Position numbers and translations under genes: made by a program
Part shown: positions 44,206 through 53,252 of the stretch, in pieces
Layout: the number at the start of each line of letters is the position of its first letter
Numbering within the stretch: position 1 is the stretch's first letter
Origin: WVZH01 sp034430895
GTDB lineage: Bacteria; Chloroflexota; Anaerolineae; Anaerolineales; E44-bin32
Direction of reading: 5' to 3'
DNA length: 57,391 bases
Assembly (NCBI GenBank): GCA_034430895.1
Contig: DAOUDW010000076.1
Span: forward strand, 1 to 57,391
The notes under the pieces: model-generated
The model's database searches: none
Seen by the model: the letters and a program-made list of their open reading frames with translations, nothing else
Told to the model about the DNA's origin: nothing

Positions 44206-45273
44206 CTAAAAACGCCAGTCTACTTGAGTGCTATTACAGAACATCATTGAATTTGAATACTCGCATGGGTGAATATTGAGGTCCGACACATCGAGATGAA
44301 GGGGAGAATATGCTGACTCTTCTCTAGTTGCTGTGGGCTCGACGGTTTCGATCTCCGGGGTTCCATACGGCGTAGGTGTGCTGCTTTCCGTGGGTGTCGG
44401 CTCGAGTGGCATGAACGGGGTAGGTGTGTAGGGCTGGAACGGTGTAGGGGTCATCGTCGACGTGGCGTGAGGCGGCGAAATCATGGAAGGTCCAACTTCC
44501 TCGCCGCCTACCACAGCATGTCCAATCAGAAAGGGAAAGATGAGAAACAACGAGACGTTCGTCAAACCATGCGCTAAGGTCACGCCTAAAATAGAGCGTG
44601 TGCGCCGTACGTAGTAGCCGAAAAACAGCGCCACCAGGAAGACGAAGATCAGGTCGGCGAGCGAGCGATAGCCCAGGTGCAGTACGGCGAAGATGGCCGC
44701 CACGTAGACGACGCCCGCTCCACCGAAGACCCGCTCCGTGGCGTGCTGCATCAACCCGCGGAAAACGACCTCCTCCGCCAACCCAGTAAAGATCACCAGG
44801 ATAAGCAGCGCTTCGAGCACAGCCAGGAAGCTGGTCTCCGAGAGGAGAGGATTGGGCTGCAGGATAATGTATTCGATATAGCCCAATCCCAGACCGGTCA
44901 GGCCGACAAGCCACTGCCCCAAGGACCAGTTGGCCTGCAATCCGAATCGTTCACGGGGCAGGCGAAGATAGCGGATCGTCGCAAACGCCGACAAGAAAAT
45001 CGGTATTCCAGTCAACAAGTACCAATAAACCAAGCGATAGTTAGCTAACGGCATCGACAGGGAAATCACACGAATTAATGGAGCAAAAGCCAGACACAAC
45101 TGCATGCGAGCAAGTGGCCGGCTTTTCTCGAAAAAACCCAGAATGATAAGCAGCGAGAGGAGAATGGCATGAAGCCAAATCCCAACGTTCGGGGCTCCAT
45201 AAACCGTAAAGATTTCCGCTCCGGCAATCCAAAGAATCGTCGAATACACAACTAAATGTGACGGAAACGTCAT
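44206..45273 (-). CDS. CPBP-family intramembrane metalloprotease with extracytoplasmic tail
   Basis: The 355-residue protein has about eight membrane helices and the CPBP/Abi signature: EEVVFRGLM (about 167-175), then FAVLHLGY and AHGLTN. Most family members end here, but this one continues with about 95 residues rich in Pro and Thr (TPTPFQPYTPTPFMPLEPTPTESS pattern) and a small end domain with two cysteines (HPCEYSN and MFCNST). The tail looks extracellular and possibly glycosylated. Family members cleave or modify other membrane proteins, for example prenylated ones; substrate unknown here. Confidence 0.8.
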   Translation of the reverse strand: MTFPSHLVVYSTILWIAGAEIFTVYGAPNVGIWLHAILLSLLIILGFFEKSRPLARMQLCLAFAPLIRVISLSMPLANYRLVYWYLLTGIPIFLSAFATIRYLRLPRERFGLQANWSLGQWLVGLTGLGLGYIEYIILQPNPLLSETSFLAVLEALLILVIFTGLAEEVVFRGLMQHATERVFGGAGVVYVAAIFAVLHLGYRSLADLIFVFLVALFFGYYVRRTRSILGVTLAHGLTNVSLFLIFPFLIGHAVVGGEEVGPSMISPPHATSTMTPTPFQPYTPTPFMPLEPTPTESSTPTPYGTPEIETVEPTATREESAYSPLHLDVSDLNIHPCEYSNSMMFCNSTQVDWRF

Positions 45274-45296
45274 TGTGACCCTACTTCAAATCGGCA

Positions 45297-46025
45297 TTAT
45301 TTTTTAACACTTCTAACCAGCAACAATCTCCCGAAACTCCGAAAAAACGGGAACAGACGAATGGGGATTTCGGCAGGGATAAGCGCAGGCTGATCCACAA
45401 GCGTACTGCCTGCCGGAAGATCATCGAACGTGTTCCGAATTTCTTTCGTTGTGAGGAATGACACCACGATGGCGCGTCGAATCCCAAAAGCAGGAAGTTG
45501 AAGCCCCCCTTTTGCCAAGAGGCGGGTCATGTAAAACAGAATCGCAGCGCACCAGCGGTATTGATGGAACTGCTCGAGGACAATCATTTTCCCACCGTTT
45601 CTGGTTACGCGGAACAGCTCATCGACAGCCGCATGAGCAAGCTTTTTCGAAACCTTCCTTGTAGGTCCCACAAGATGGTGCAGCAAGTTTTTAATAATGA
45701 CGTAATCGAATATACTCTCGGCAAAAGGCAGCTTGATTGCATTTCCGCCAACCAGCTTGATGCTTGTGTTGGCCTGTTTTTGATAGGCCCGATACGTCAA
45801 CTCACAGTTCACGAGCTCAGCCGCCCCCGTGCTTTTAGCGATCAGATCCAAAAGATACCCGTTCCCCCCACCCACTTCGAGCACGGTGCCTGGCCCGGCC
45901 CGCTGGATAAAATCGAGAATGACCGGATCTGCTTCAGGATGTACAATTCCCTCCCGCTGTGAATAAAAATCCGCCGCGCCAGTAAAGTGTTCGACCACTT
46001 TGTCTTCCAAAAATTCTGATGGCAT
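45297..46025 (-). CDS. Class I SAM-dependent methyltransferase
   Basis: The 242-residue protein has the SAM-binding motif VLEVGGGNGYLLDLI, NCELTYRAY and IFDYVIIKNLLHHL, then VTRNGGKMIVLEQF, as in class I methyltransferases. Start 46025 follows AGAGGT; a further-upstream frame start is less likely. Downstream and upstream genes suggest it modifies an envelope lipid or glycan intermediate. The C-terminal part (about 160-242) is not well conserved and may carry the acceptor site. Confidence 0.82.
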   Translation of the reverse strand: MPSEFLEDKVVEHFTGAADFYSQREGIVHPEADPVILDFIQRAGPGTVLEVGGGNGYLLDLIAKSTGAAELVNCELTYRAYQKQANTSIKLVGGNAIKLPFAESIFDYVIIKNLLHHLVGPTRKVSKKLAHAAVDELFRVTRNGGKMIVLEQFHQYRWCAAILFYMTRLLAKGGLQLPAFGIRRAIVVSFLTTKEIRNTFDDLPAGSTLVDQPALIPAEIPIRLFPFFRSFGRLLLVRSVKK

Positions 46026-46294
46026 ATTGAACCTCTTTTCGCTGAATCCGCGGCATCGCAATCGACAAACCAGCAGTTGTCAATCGGGAGTTAACAACAG
46101 CGCGCTTATAAAGCCAAAGCTTGAGATCGGCTGGACCAAATTTGTTGTCCCGATATCGACCGCAGTATCTTTCAGGAATACCCTGCGAGATTGCGACTCG
46201 ATTTCGGATTTTCTCCATACGCGTGATCAAAGAACTTTACCCTGCTCTTATTAGCGCAGCCTATCAAAATATATGGCAAGTATCTATTTTGCGC

Positions 46295-47041
46295 CTATCT
46301 CTTCTGACAAAGCACGCTGTATCCAACCACGAAGCGCTTCTGTCGATCCAATTTATCGAAAGGTGACATCATCCAAGGCACAACCAGAGATGGCAGCAAG
46401 ACGAGCGCGTAAAGACTTTTTATCACCCAAGATCTATTCTGCCCGAGTTTCCCAAAGACTTGCCGAGGAATGTGCGTAATTAAATTTCCGATGGCGCTGA
46501 ATATTCCCCCTCGCTTTCTAAACGATACCAAAGTAAAACCCGCATCCATAAGCATATGCTTCAAGCCGGATTCAGTCCAACGATGATAGTCAACCGTGTC
46601 GTGTACTCCCAGAAGGAAAGGCACGGTAATTATCAGATATCCGCCATCCGTAAGGATTCGGTGAATTTCAAGCAGCGCCTTGTTGGCATTCTCCAGGTGT
46701 TCTAATACTTCTGTACATATTACGGTGTCGATACAATGAGATGGAAATGGAAGCGCCAGAGCATCAGCTCTTATATGACTCGGGGCATACAGATCCAAAC
46801 CAATTATTTTGCTCGACTGGAAAATATCTTTGTAACGTAATTCGCGACCGCTACCCACATCGATCGTGAACTTGGCATCACCCATAAGATCTGAAAATAT
46901 TTTAAGATCTTTCAGTATCATCTGCCGAGTCAAGCTTAAATTCTTGACGAAAAATTCTTTGCACTGCTTAGCGTTCAAAATGTAGCTCTCATTTCGTTCG
47001 CGCCAGCTCCTCTTTAGAGCGGTTATTCTTCCTTGTCTCAA
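46295..47041 (-). CDS. Class I SAM-dependent methyltransferase
   Basis: The 248-residue protein has TIDVGSGRELRYKDI as the SAM motif, GLDLYAPSHIRADALALPFP, EVLEHLENANKALLEIHRILTDGGYLIITVP and a C-terminal hydrophobic helix (about 205-222, ALVLLPSLVVPWMM), which may be a membrane-proximal anchor. Enzymes of this shape occur in polysaccharide loci, where they methylate sugars or carrier lipids. The frame seems to open with TTG 47041 directly after stops, so the start is uncertain. Confidence 0.78.
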   Translation of the reverse strand: MRQGRITALKRSWRERNESYILNAKQCKEFFVKNLSLTRQMILKDLKIFSDLMGDAKFTIDVGSGRELRYKDIFQSSKIIGLDLYAPSHIRADALALPFPSHCIDTVICTEVLEHLENANKALLEIHRILTDGGYLIITVPFLLGVHDTVDYHRWTESGLKHMLMDAGFTLVSFRKRGGIFSAIGNLITHIPRQVFGKLGQNRSWVIKSLYALVLLPSLVVPWMMSPFDKLDRQKRFVVGYSVLCQKR

Positions 47042-47290
47042 TCATCAGCCTCATGAGTCTCACAGAGAAGCATTCACGTTTCTTGATTTCCAATATAAAA
47101 TAGGAAGTTGTAAATTATCCAAATGCAGCACTTGCCCGACAATCCACAACACCACCAACCCCACATCCATTTAATACACCACATTCAATACAATTGGCAG
47201 CGACCAAGGAAATCCCTCACTCACCTATTTCTCAATCCAAGCATTTTTGATTACTCACCCAAAACGTCCCCTCTTCTTCTCCTTTTCCAC

Positions 47291-48160
47291 CTACTGGCGA
47301 GGTTCGATCGTGGTCCAGATGTACAAGGAACGATACGGTGTAGAGATACCCTGCTTATATAGCGTGAACAAGATTTTTGCGTTTTGGTGTTCCCGATTAT
47401 GAACGACAACGACCACCTGTCTCCACGCTTCTCCTGATTTGAGTTCAAAATCAAATGTCTGCTCTTCGCCTTCATCCCCCGACACCACGACGCTGTAATT
47501 GGTATCCACGCCCTCCCTGTTGATTGCTGTCACGGTAAAGAGTATCGGCTCGCCTGTTAAGTACATATCTTGACTTGCATCTTCTTGGGGATCGATCTCA
47601 ATAACAAAAAATTCTGTAAAGTGTTCCTGAGAATCTGAAACCACTGTGGTATGCGCTTGGTTTGGGGCTATGCCTCCAACCGAAAATATCACCATGGCAA
47701 CAATATACAGAGCGAGCGCCCAAGGAAGTTTGCGGATAATAAAGTACGCTTCAGAGGAGGCCTCACTCATATTCTCTTCATAGATCGTCTTTCGGCGCCA
47801 AAGCGCCACTGCCGAACAAACGACCACAAAGATCGTTTCTGCGATGAGTACGGAGGTGCTGTTGATGCCGACAAGCGTGTAGTTGAGGATCAAACCGAAG
47901 ATCGTCGTCAACGCAATGCTGACTCCCATGCTTAAACCCAACTGAGATGTCAGATCCATCTCGCGTGGTTTTGGAAAAATTAACGCCAATAGAGAATACC
48001 CCGGCGCCATCAGAAGAAAGGCGAAGCCCGACACCCTCCTGACCAACGGGTACGTCCATACATGGGAAGACAAGTAGATCACAACCGGCAAGAGGATTAT
48101 TGTTGCCAAATCCTCCCAATAGACCCGACCCGCCGCCGACTTATTATTTATCATAACCAT
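47291..48160 (-). CDS. DUF1616-type membrane protein
   Basis: The 289-residue protein has five membrane segments (about 15-35, 45-65, 75-95, 105-125, 152-172), with LLMAPGYSLLALIFPK between them, and then a beta-rich extracytoplasmic domain of about 110 residues (YLTGEPILFTVTAINREG). This matches DUF1616 proteins, common in archaea and Chloroflexota beside glycosylation genes. Role unknown. The start is chosen at ATG 48160; a TTG at 48175 is an alternative, and no clear ribosome-binding site helps. Confidence 0.75.
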   Translation of the reverse strand: MVMINNKSAAGRVYWEDLATIILLPVVIYLSSHVWTYPLVRRVSGFAFLLMAPGYSLLALIFPKPREMDLTSQLGLSMGVSIALTTIFGLILNYTLVGINSTSVLIAETIFVVVCSAVALWRRKTIYEENMSEASSEAYFIIRKLPWALALYIVAMVIFSVGGIAPNQAHTTVVSDSQEHFTEFFVIEIDPQEDASQDMYLTGEPILFTVTAINREGVDTNYSVVVSGDEGEEQTFDFELKSGEAWRQVVVVVHNREHQNAKILFTLYKQGISTPYRSLYIWTTIEPRQ

Positions 48161-48269
48161 CCCGGCTTTCGACAAATCTATGAAAATATACCCTTTCGTT
48201 TATCCGTGTGAAGCGCGCCTGTCATTTGTAATCTCATTTCAATAGGATTCTCTGTCCGCTGTTCGATAG

Positions 48270-49925
48270 TCACTGTGGACGTAGAATCAACAATCCGCCA
48301 TTGTCGTAAACAGCATCGAAGGCCGGGTTTTCAGCGATTTCATCTAAATATTGCGAAAATGGTTCATAGTAACGAAATCCCGGACACAACTCGTGATCCG
48401 TAACTTTCTTGTCGATTACGACGTAGCCCGAAATCGGTTCGATTTCTTCACCGTCTTCCGGCCGATTGATAATTGCGTTGTACTGATCCACCGTGAAACA
48501 GCTATAGTCCAGCGTTCTCCCGTCGCGAGCGAGTTCCATGGCGAGCATGGCGTAGGTACCCACGTTGGTCATTACCGTCTCCTCGCTCGTATATTTCTCA
48601 AGCCATTCCTTTGCCGCGCGGATAGTCTCCCAATCGGAACGTTCAGAAACGCGCTGATACGCCATAGCAAAACTCACACAAGCCAACACTGCCAACACGA
48701 TGGCCGCTCCAGCAGTAAGTCTCCTGCTAATGCCGCTTTGCTGTAATGCTAAAACACAAATCAGCGGGCCGAGCAAGGCGAGGTACCGCGTGCTCGCATG
48801 ACCATATGTCGCATACAGCAGTGTATGGGTCAACAACATTCCCAGAATCGATATAAGAAACAATGCTCTCGTTTCTAAAGAGATCGATGGCTTCCGTTTT
48901 TCCAACCAGCGCCAGACGCTGACTGCCAAAAACCAGGCGACAGCCGCCCCCATCAATGTGTAGCGAATCGCTTGAACAGATTGAACGGTCGAAGCACTCC
49001 CATATCGAACGAACACCTCCGGATCTGGTGAGAGAACACCAATGAGTTGAAGTACACGCCGATAGAGCGAGAGTGTAGCGGCACTGAACTCCTCGCTGTA
49101 AACACTCCCCACGATGCGGGGAAGATACCGATACAAGATCTCTCCAAAGCCGAGATAAATGATCACGAATGTCAAGCTGCTGCTGATCGTTAGAACGTTG
49201 GTCTTCAGTTCTTTGTTATCCTTGTTGTATAAATAAATAAATAGCAGCAGTCCATTAATTAAAATGGAATAGATGACCATCAAAGCCGGCCCGGTCCAAT
49301 AGATACTGAACGCAGCGATAAAAACGACATGGGAGAGCAGAACAAGCTGTCGATTTTTCCCCTTAATGATTTTTACGTACAAAAATAAAAACACCAGTAA
49401 AAGAGACCTCGACCAAGCATAAATGGCCGTGTGATAACTACCAAACACTACGGTAGGGTCATAGGCAATCGAGACCGATAACAACGCCGCCAGGGTGGGG
49501 TCAAGTACTTCCTTGCAGAGAACATAAAAGATAAACGGAACGAGAAAAGCGCCGATGGGGAAATATTGCAAATTCTCGATTTGCACTCCCGTTAACTGGA
49601 CCAACATCAACTTAAGAATCTCACTACCTTGGTGTTCGGGAATAAACTCAAATCCACCAAAGCCGATGGGGAGAAGGAACCGACTATTCTCAGACGCCGC
49701 TACGCGGACGTTTTGTACGAAATCATATTCAAGTGAGTGATGAACCGATGTGAGCAGGTAGCCCGGCACGATCCAGACAGTCACCAATAACACCCCCTTC
49801 ACTAGCGTCTGCAGCCGTCGGCTCTTCAAGACCTTGCGCGTACGCAACCAAAAGGTTTCATTGCGCGCCACTTTCATTTCGTCTTTCCAATCACAACGTG
49901 CCGCTCCAAGGTCCCGGAGACGCAT
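48270..49925 (-). CDS. Polytopic glycosyltransferase-like protein (GT39/oligosaccharyltransferase-like fold)
   Basis: The 551-residue protein has about twelve membrane segments with an N-terminal soluble start and a C-terminal extracytoplasmic region of about 120 residues (from about 430). Such layouts belong to GT-C enzymes that use lipid-linked sugars. The segment YDFVQNVRVAASENSRFLLP includes the DFVQ/ENSR region after the first helix, near where GT-C proteins have a catalytic Asp, but I cannot fix the family. It starts four bases after the phosphodiesterase stop. ATG 49877 is an alternative start with GGAAAG. Confidence 0.65.
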   Translation of the reverse strand: MRLRDLGAARCDWKDEMKVARNETFWLRTRKVLKSRRLQTLVKGVLLVTVWIVPGYLLTSVHHSLEYDFVQNVRVAASENSRFLLPIGFGGFEFIPEHQGSEILKLMLVQLTGVQIENLQYFPIGAFLVPFIFYVLCKEVLDPTLAALLSVSIAYDPTVVFGSYHTAIYAWSRSLLLVFLFLYVKIIKGKNRQLVLLSHVVFIAAFSIYWTGPALMVIYSILINGLLLFIYLYNKDNKELKTNVLTISSSLTFVIIYLGFGEILYRYLPRIVGSVYSEEFSAATLSLYRRVLQLIGVLSPDPEVFVRYGSASTVQSVQAIRYTLMGAAVAWFLAVSVWRWLEKRKPSISLETRALFLISILGMLLTHTLLYATYGHASTRYLALLGPLICVLALQQSGISRRLTAGAAIVLAVLACVSFAMAYQRVSERSDWETIRAAKEWLEKYTSEETVMTNVGTYAMLAMELARDGRTLDYSCFTVDQYNAIINRPEDGEEIEPISGYVVIDKKVTDHELCPGFRYYEPFSQYLDEIAENPAFDAVYDNGGLLILRPQ

Positions 49926-49928
49926 TCA

Positions 49929-51443
49929 TCATGATCGACCCTGCTTTCCCGCCAGAGGGCTAAATATACTGGAACCATCGAACTCGGCCACGTTATCCTC
50001 CAGGCCAAGGATCTGTAAAATCGTCGGCGCCACGTCCATCAGAGTCATAGCGTGTCTTGTAACCTCAAATCCACTCAGATTCCTGAAAAAGATCACCGGC
50101 GTTTGCTCGTTGTGCGATCCGGGTTGAATATTGTGCGACCGGCTCAGGGAATGTATTTTCCCGTCTATTTCCCAACCCGCTCCGTATTGGTCATTAAGTC
50201 GGAAAACAATCTCCGGATATCTTGACTGATACTCCCCTTCATAAAGGTCTTCCCTGCGGCAAATCCATTTCATATATTTCTCGTTGGTGGCTTGATCCTC
50301 AATATCCTGCAATGCGGATATGATCTCAGAACGGATTTCCTCGTAACGCCCCTCGTCGGCGATTTTTTCCCTCTCGACTCGAATGCCACCATACGAATAG
50401 GATTTGATGCCCGAGAGATCCGATAGATAGGCAACGGTTTTGTCAAAATCGATGTTGGCTGGCTTGGTGTAAATGCTCTTACTTCCGGGTATCGTGCGCA
50501 TGACACGTATGGCAACATTGCCCAATCCGAAACGCACGACCAGATCCAATATTTTCCTCTTTACCTTTTCCAACGCCTGGACCAGGACCTTGCCGGAGCC
50601 GCTCCTCATCACGAGATGGCCTTGCCGCCGCAGTAGTTCGTTGATGTTAAGAAGCTCGACGGGCCGCATGCAATGACCGTGATCGCTTAATACAACAACA
50701 GCGACATCTTCATCCACATGGGCGAGATATTGTGCCACAACATCATCGAACAGCTGGTAGAACTCCTCGATCACATTTTTATACGGGCTCTCTGGATTGT
50801 GTGCCGGATCTTGCTCGTCAAAGTCGCTCCAAAATCCATGCTGCATGGGATCCAGGACCGATGAGTATGTGTAGAATAAATCCCAATCCTGGCTTTTCAT
50901 CATCTCCAGGGAAAATTCCAACTCGCGTTGAACCAGACTCCGCCCCATGTCGATGAACGTCTGAGGGGATCGGCCGATCACCCCCTTGAGATTGGTGAGG
51001 TCACGGCCATCTATTAAGTAGGCTGCTTCGGGAGGGTAGATGGCGGCCGCATCGCTGGACGATGCCCGAGCAACCATCATGCCGTTGACAGGCCAGACCG
51101 GGAATCCAAGCGGCGGAAGAATCACACAAACCTTCTTGCCTCCCGGATTACCGGCAAAATCCCAGAACGTGCGGCCGCGTATCGTTTCGTTGGCAATTTC
51201 TTTCGTCACACTCATCGTCGTCTTTTCCAGAGGATCGATGAACTCCAACACGCCGTGTTTCGCCGGATTCAATCCCGTGAAAATACTCGCCCACGAAGTC
51301 GGGGAGTCAGGCGGATTCACGCCAGTGAACTTGATGCGGGGGCACTCTTTTTTCAACTTGCTCCAGGTTGGCAAGTCCGCTTGGAATCTGTCGAGTAGAA
51401 CGGCATCAACCGAATCAATACCGATGATTAAAAGCCTGGTCAT
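49929..51443 (-). CDS. Alkaline-phosphatase-superfamily enzyme (type I phosphodiesterase-like)
   Basis: The 504-residue protein has the metal and nucleophile sites of the family: D10 in IIGIDSVDAV, T49 in SPTSWASIFTG with NPAKHGV after it, the DHGH pair in VVVLSDHGHCM and a late H in SRSHN. No signal peptide is seen, so it is cytoplasmic or membrane associated. In glycan loci of archaea and bacteria such enzymes lie beside glycosyltransferases; possible activities are phosphodiesterase or phosphoglycerol transfer. It starts five bases after the kinase-like gene. Confidence 0.8.
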   Translation of the reverse strand: MTRLLIIGIDSVDAVLLDRFQADLPTWSKLKKECPRIKFTGVNPPDSPTSWASIFTGLNPAKHGVLEFIDPLEKTTMSVTKEIANETIRGRTFWDFAGNPGGKKVCVILPPLGFPVWPVNGMMVARASSSDAAAIYPPEAAYLIDGRDLTNLKGVIGRSPQTFIDMGRSLVQRELEFSLEMMKSQDWDLFYTYSSVLDPMQHGFWSDFDEQDPAHNPESPYKNVIEEFYQLFDDVVAQYLAHVDEDVAVVVLSDHGHCMRPVELLNINELLRRQGHLVMRSGSGKVLVQALEKVKRKILDLVVRFGLGNVAIRVMRTIPGSKSIYTKPANIDFDKTVAYLSDLSGIKSYSYGGIRVEREKIADEGRYEEIRSEIISALQDIEDQATNEKYMKWICRREDLYEGEYQSRYPEIVFRLNDQYGAGWEIDGKIHSLSRSHNIQPGSHNEQTPVIFFRNLSGFEVTRHAMTLMDVAPTILQILGLEDNVAEFDGSSIFSPLAGKQGRS

Positions 51444-51448
51444 ACAAC

Positions 51449-52099
51449 TTACCTCCGCATTCGATCCGCCAAATGGATTTCAATCTGCTCAAGCAACGCA
51501 TTAACGGACAAGGTTCCATCCAACGAGATGATCTCCTCTACGTCAGTGAACAAATGATATTTACGCGACTTCTCGTCCCACACATCTCTCGAGGGGATAT
51601 CTCCTTTACGATCCATGGCTACGTCTGCTGGTACTGAAAAGTGGAAAACGATATCCGGCTTTGGAACATAGCGCATATACCTTTCAATCCTGGCAAGCAT
51701 CGTCTGATCCGAATACCGCAAGTCAACAGCGAGATCAACAAAGGTATCATAGACATATCGATCACATATGCAATCTCTTCCGATAAGCAGCGGAAAGCCA
51801 ACTTTAAATACAATATTGAACCAATAGGTAACCAGCAGGTATGTTTGATACAGCCGCGCGGCAAATCGATTGGCAAACAAGGATGTTTTAATCGTACGGC
51901 TGCGCTGATAGTTTTCCCGCCAATCTCGTTCTCGAACGAAAAGGGTGTTTTTCAAATAGATCAAGACTTTAAAGAGATGCGATTCAAATTTGCACCACGT
52001 GTATGTGGCATTCAAACCCAAAGCTTTCGCCCGCTTTACCAATGCTTGCGCGACGGTTGTCTTCCCCGATCCATCAATCCCGATCAAACAAATAAACAT
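51449..52099 (-). CDS. Thymidylate-kinase-like P-loop kinase in a glycan locus
   Basis: The 216-residue protein has the P-loop GIDGSGKTT (7-15), then CDRYVYDTFVDLAVD (about 112-126), like the DRY motif of TMP kinases, and a late acidic region. The sequence is divergent from true Tmk and lies in an operon with a phosphodiesterase-like enzyme and glycosyltransferases. A role as a kinase for a sugar or lipid-linked intermediate is plausible, but a nucleotide role cannot be excluded. Confidence 0.75.
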   Translation of the reverse strand: MFICLIGIDGSGKTTVAQALVKRAKALGLNATYTWCKFESHLFKVLIYLKNTLFVRERDWRENYQRSRTIKTSLFANRFAARLYQTYLLVTYWFNIVFKVGFPLLIGRDCICDRYVYDTFVDLAVDLRYSDQTMLARIERYMRYVPKPDIVFHFSVPADVAMDRKGDIPSRDVWDEKSRKYHLFTDVEEIISLDGTLSVNALLEQIEIHLADRMRR

Positions 52100-52193
52100 C
52101 GGCTTTTCCAGGAAGCTTGCGTATAACTCCGTTCAACCAAAATCTGCCGTTTCATGACCTCTTACCCGTTATTGCCTGTTTTCTACAGGCACC

Positions 52194-53252
52194 TCATCTA
52201 CGGTGATTCTGATCGATGACCACCGCTCGGCCAATGCCTGCGTCGGCTTCTATCGGTGCGCCGGCGACCAAATCCTCATAGACCTGGGACAGATTTACCG
52301 CGATTCGTTCCCAACCCAGCGATCGGACTCGTTCTCGCGTTTGTACTTCATAATTTCCCCGCGCGACACCCTCGACCGCGTCTACAATCTGTTCTCTCGA
52401 ATCGACGAACACAAAACCGGACGTGTCTGAGAAAACATCCGGCAGGGCACCGAATCTCGTTGCAACGATCGGCAAGTTGCAGGATGCGGCTTCGATCACC
52501 GACAACGGAAGCTCAATCGAAGCGTTGCGATTTTCGATGGGTGTGGGAAACACATAACAATCTGCCAACTGATACAGCTCGTGGATTTGCTCAATATAAT
52601 CAACGATCAATTTATTTTTCTGCATGATCATCGAATCCGCCAGATTCGTATCGATTCCCGTCGTCGTACTGCCAACGACCACGGTTTGGAAACCTGCCTG
52701 TAGAAGATCGCCCAGCGCTTGAACGTTCCTTTTCAGCTTAATCGATCCGACGTGCAAGACGACGAAGTCGGATACATCGAAGTTATTACGGAGACGAAGC
52801 GCCCGTTTCTCAGCCGGGGAAACCGGTCGGAACAAATCGGTGTCCACCCCAGAAAGTGGGAAATAGATGGAAACGATCTTCCTGCGTCGGAAAAATGCCT
52901 GCCTGCGATGCGATTGTGCGAGCATCAAATCAGGCGCAATGAAACGAAGAATGGGATAGGCACAACGGGGAACCTGAAAGAGCGGCGCCCCCATTATGGT
53001 TACCGCCTGCGGGTGCAGCCAGGATAACACCTTCATCACGACGAAACTCTTCAAAGACGGTCCCGGGATATACTGAATAACATCAGGAGAATAGTGTTTG
53101 ATCTGCTTCCAAAACGCTGGTCGCACAGCAAGCATCGGACTGAACGTTTTCACGGTGTGAAACCGCGCCAGTTCGCGCCCCAGGCACGAAGCTATCTTGC
53201 GCATGCCCTCGTCGTTCGTCTTTTCAGCTTCGCCTACGATGCAAACCTTCAC
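52194..53252 (-). CDS. Glycosyltransferase family 4
   Basis: The 352-residue protein starts with VKVCIVGEA from GTG 53252 (GAGGTG before it). The frame extends to 53468 but overlaps the next gene there. The GT4 pattern includes LHVGSIKLKRNVQAL, VDYIEQIHELYQLADCYVFPT and the donor-binding segment ELPLSVIEAASCNLPIVATRFGALP, with E and G as usual. The ends overlap by 29 bases with the upstream GT4 gene, so coupled translation is likely. Acceptor and sugar unknown. Confidence 0.85.
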   Translation of the reverse strand: MKVCIVGEAEKTNDEGMRKIASCLGRELARFHTVKTFSPMLAVRPAFWKQIKHYSPDVIQYIPGPSLKSFVVMKVLSWLHPQAVTIMGAPLFQVPRCAYPILRFIAPDLMLAQSHRRQAFFRRRKIVSIYFPLSGVDTDLFRPVSPAEKRALRLRNNFDVSDFVVLHVGSIKLKRNVQALGDLLQAGFQTVVVGSTTTGIDTNLADSMIMQKNKLIVDYIEQIHELYQLADCYVFPTPIENRNASIELPLSVIEAASCNLPIVATRFGALPDVFSDTSGFVFVDSREQIVDAVEGVARGNYEVQTRERVRSLGWERIAVNLSQVYEDLVAGAPIEADAGIGRAVVIDQNHRR

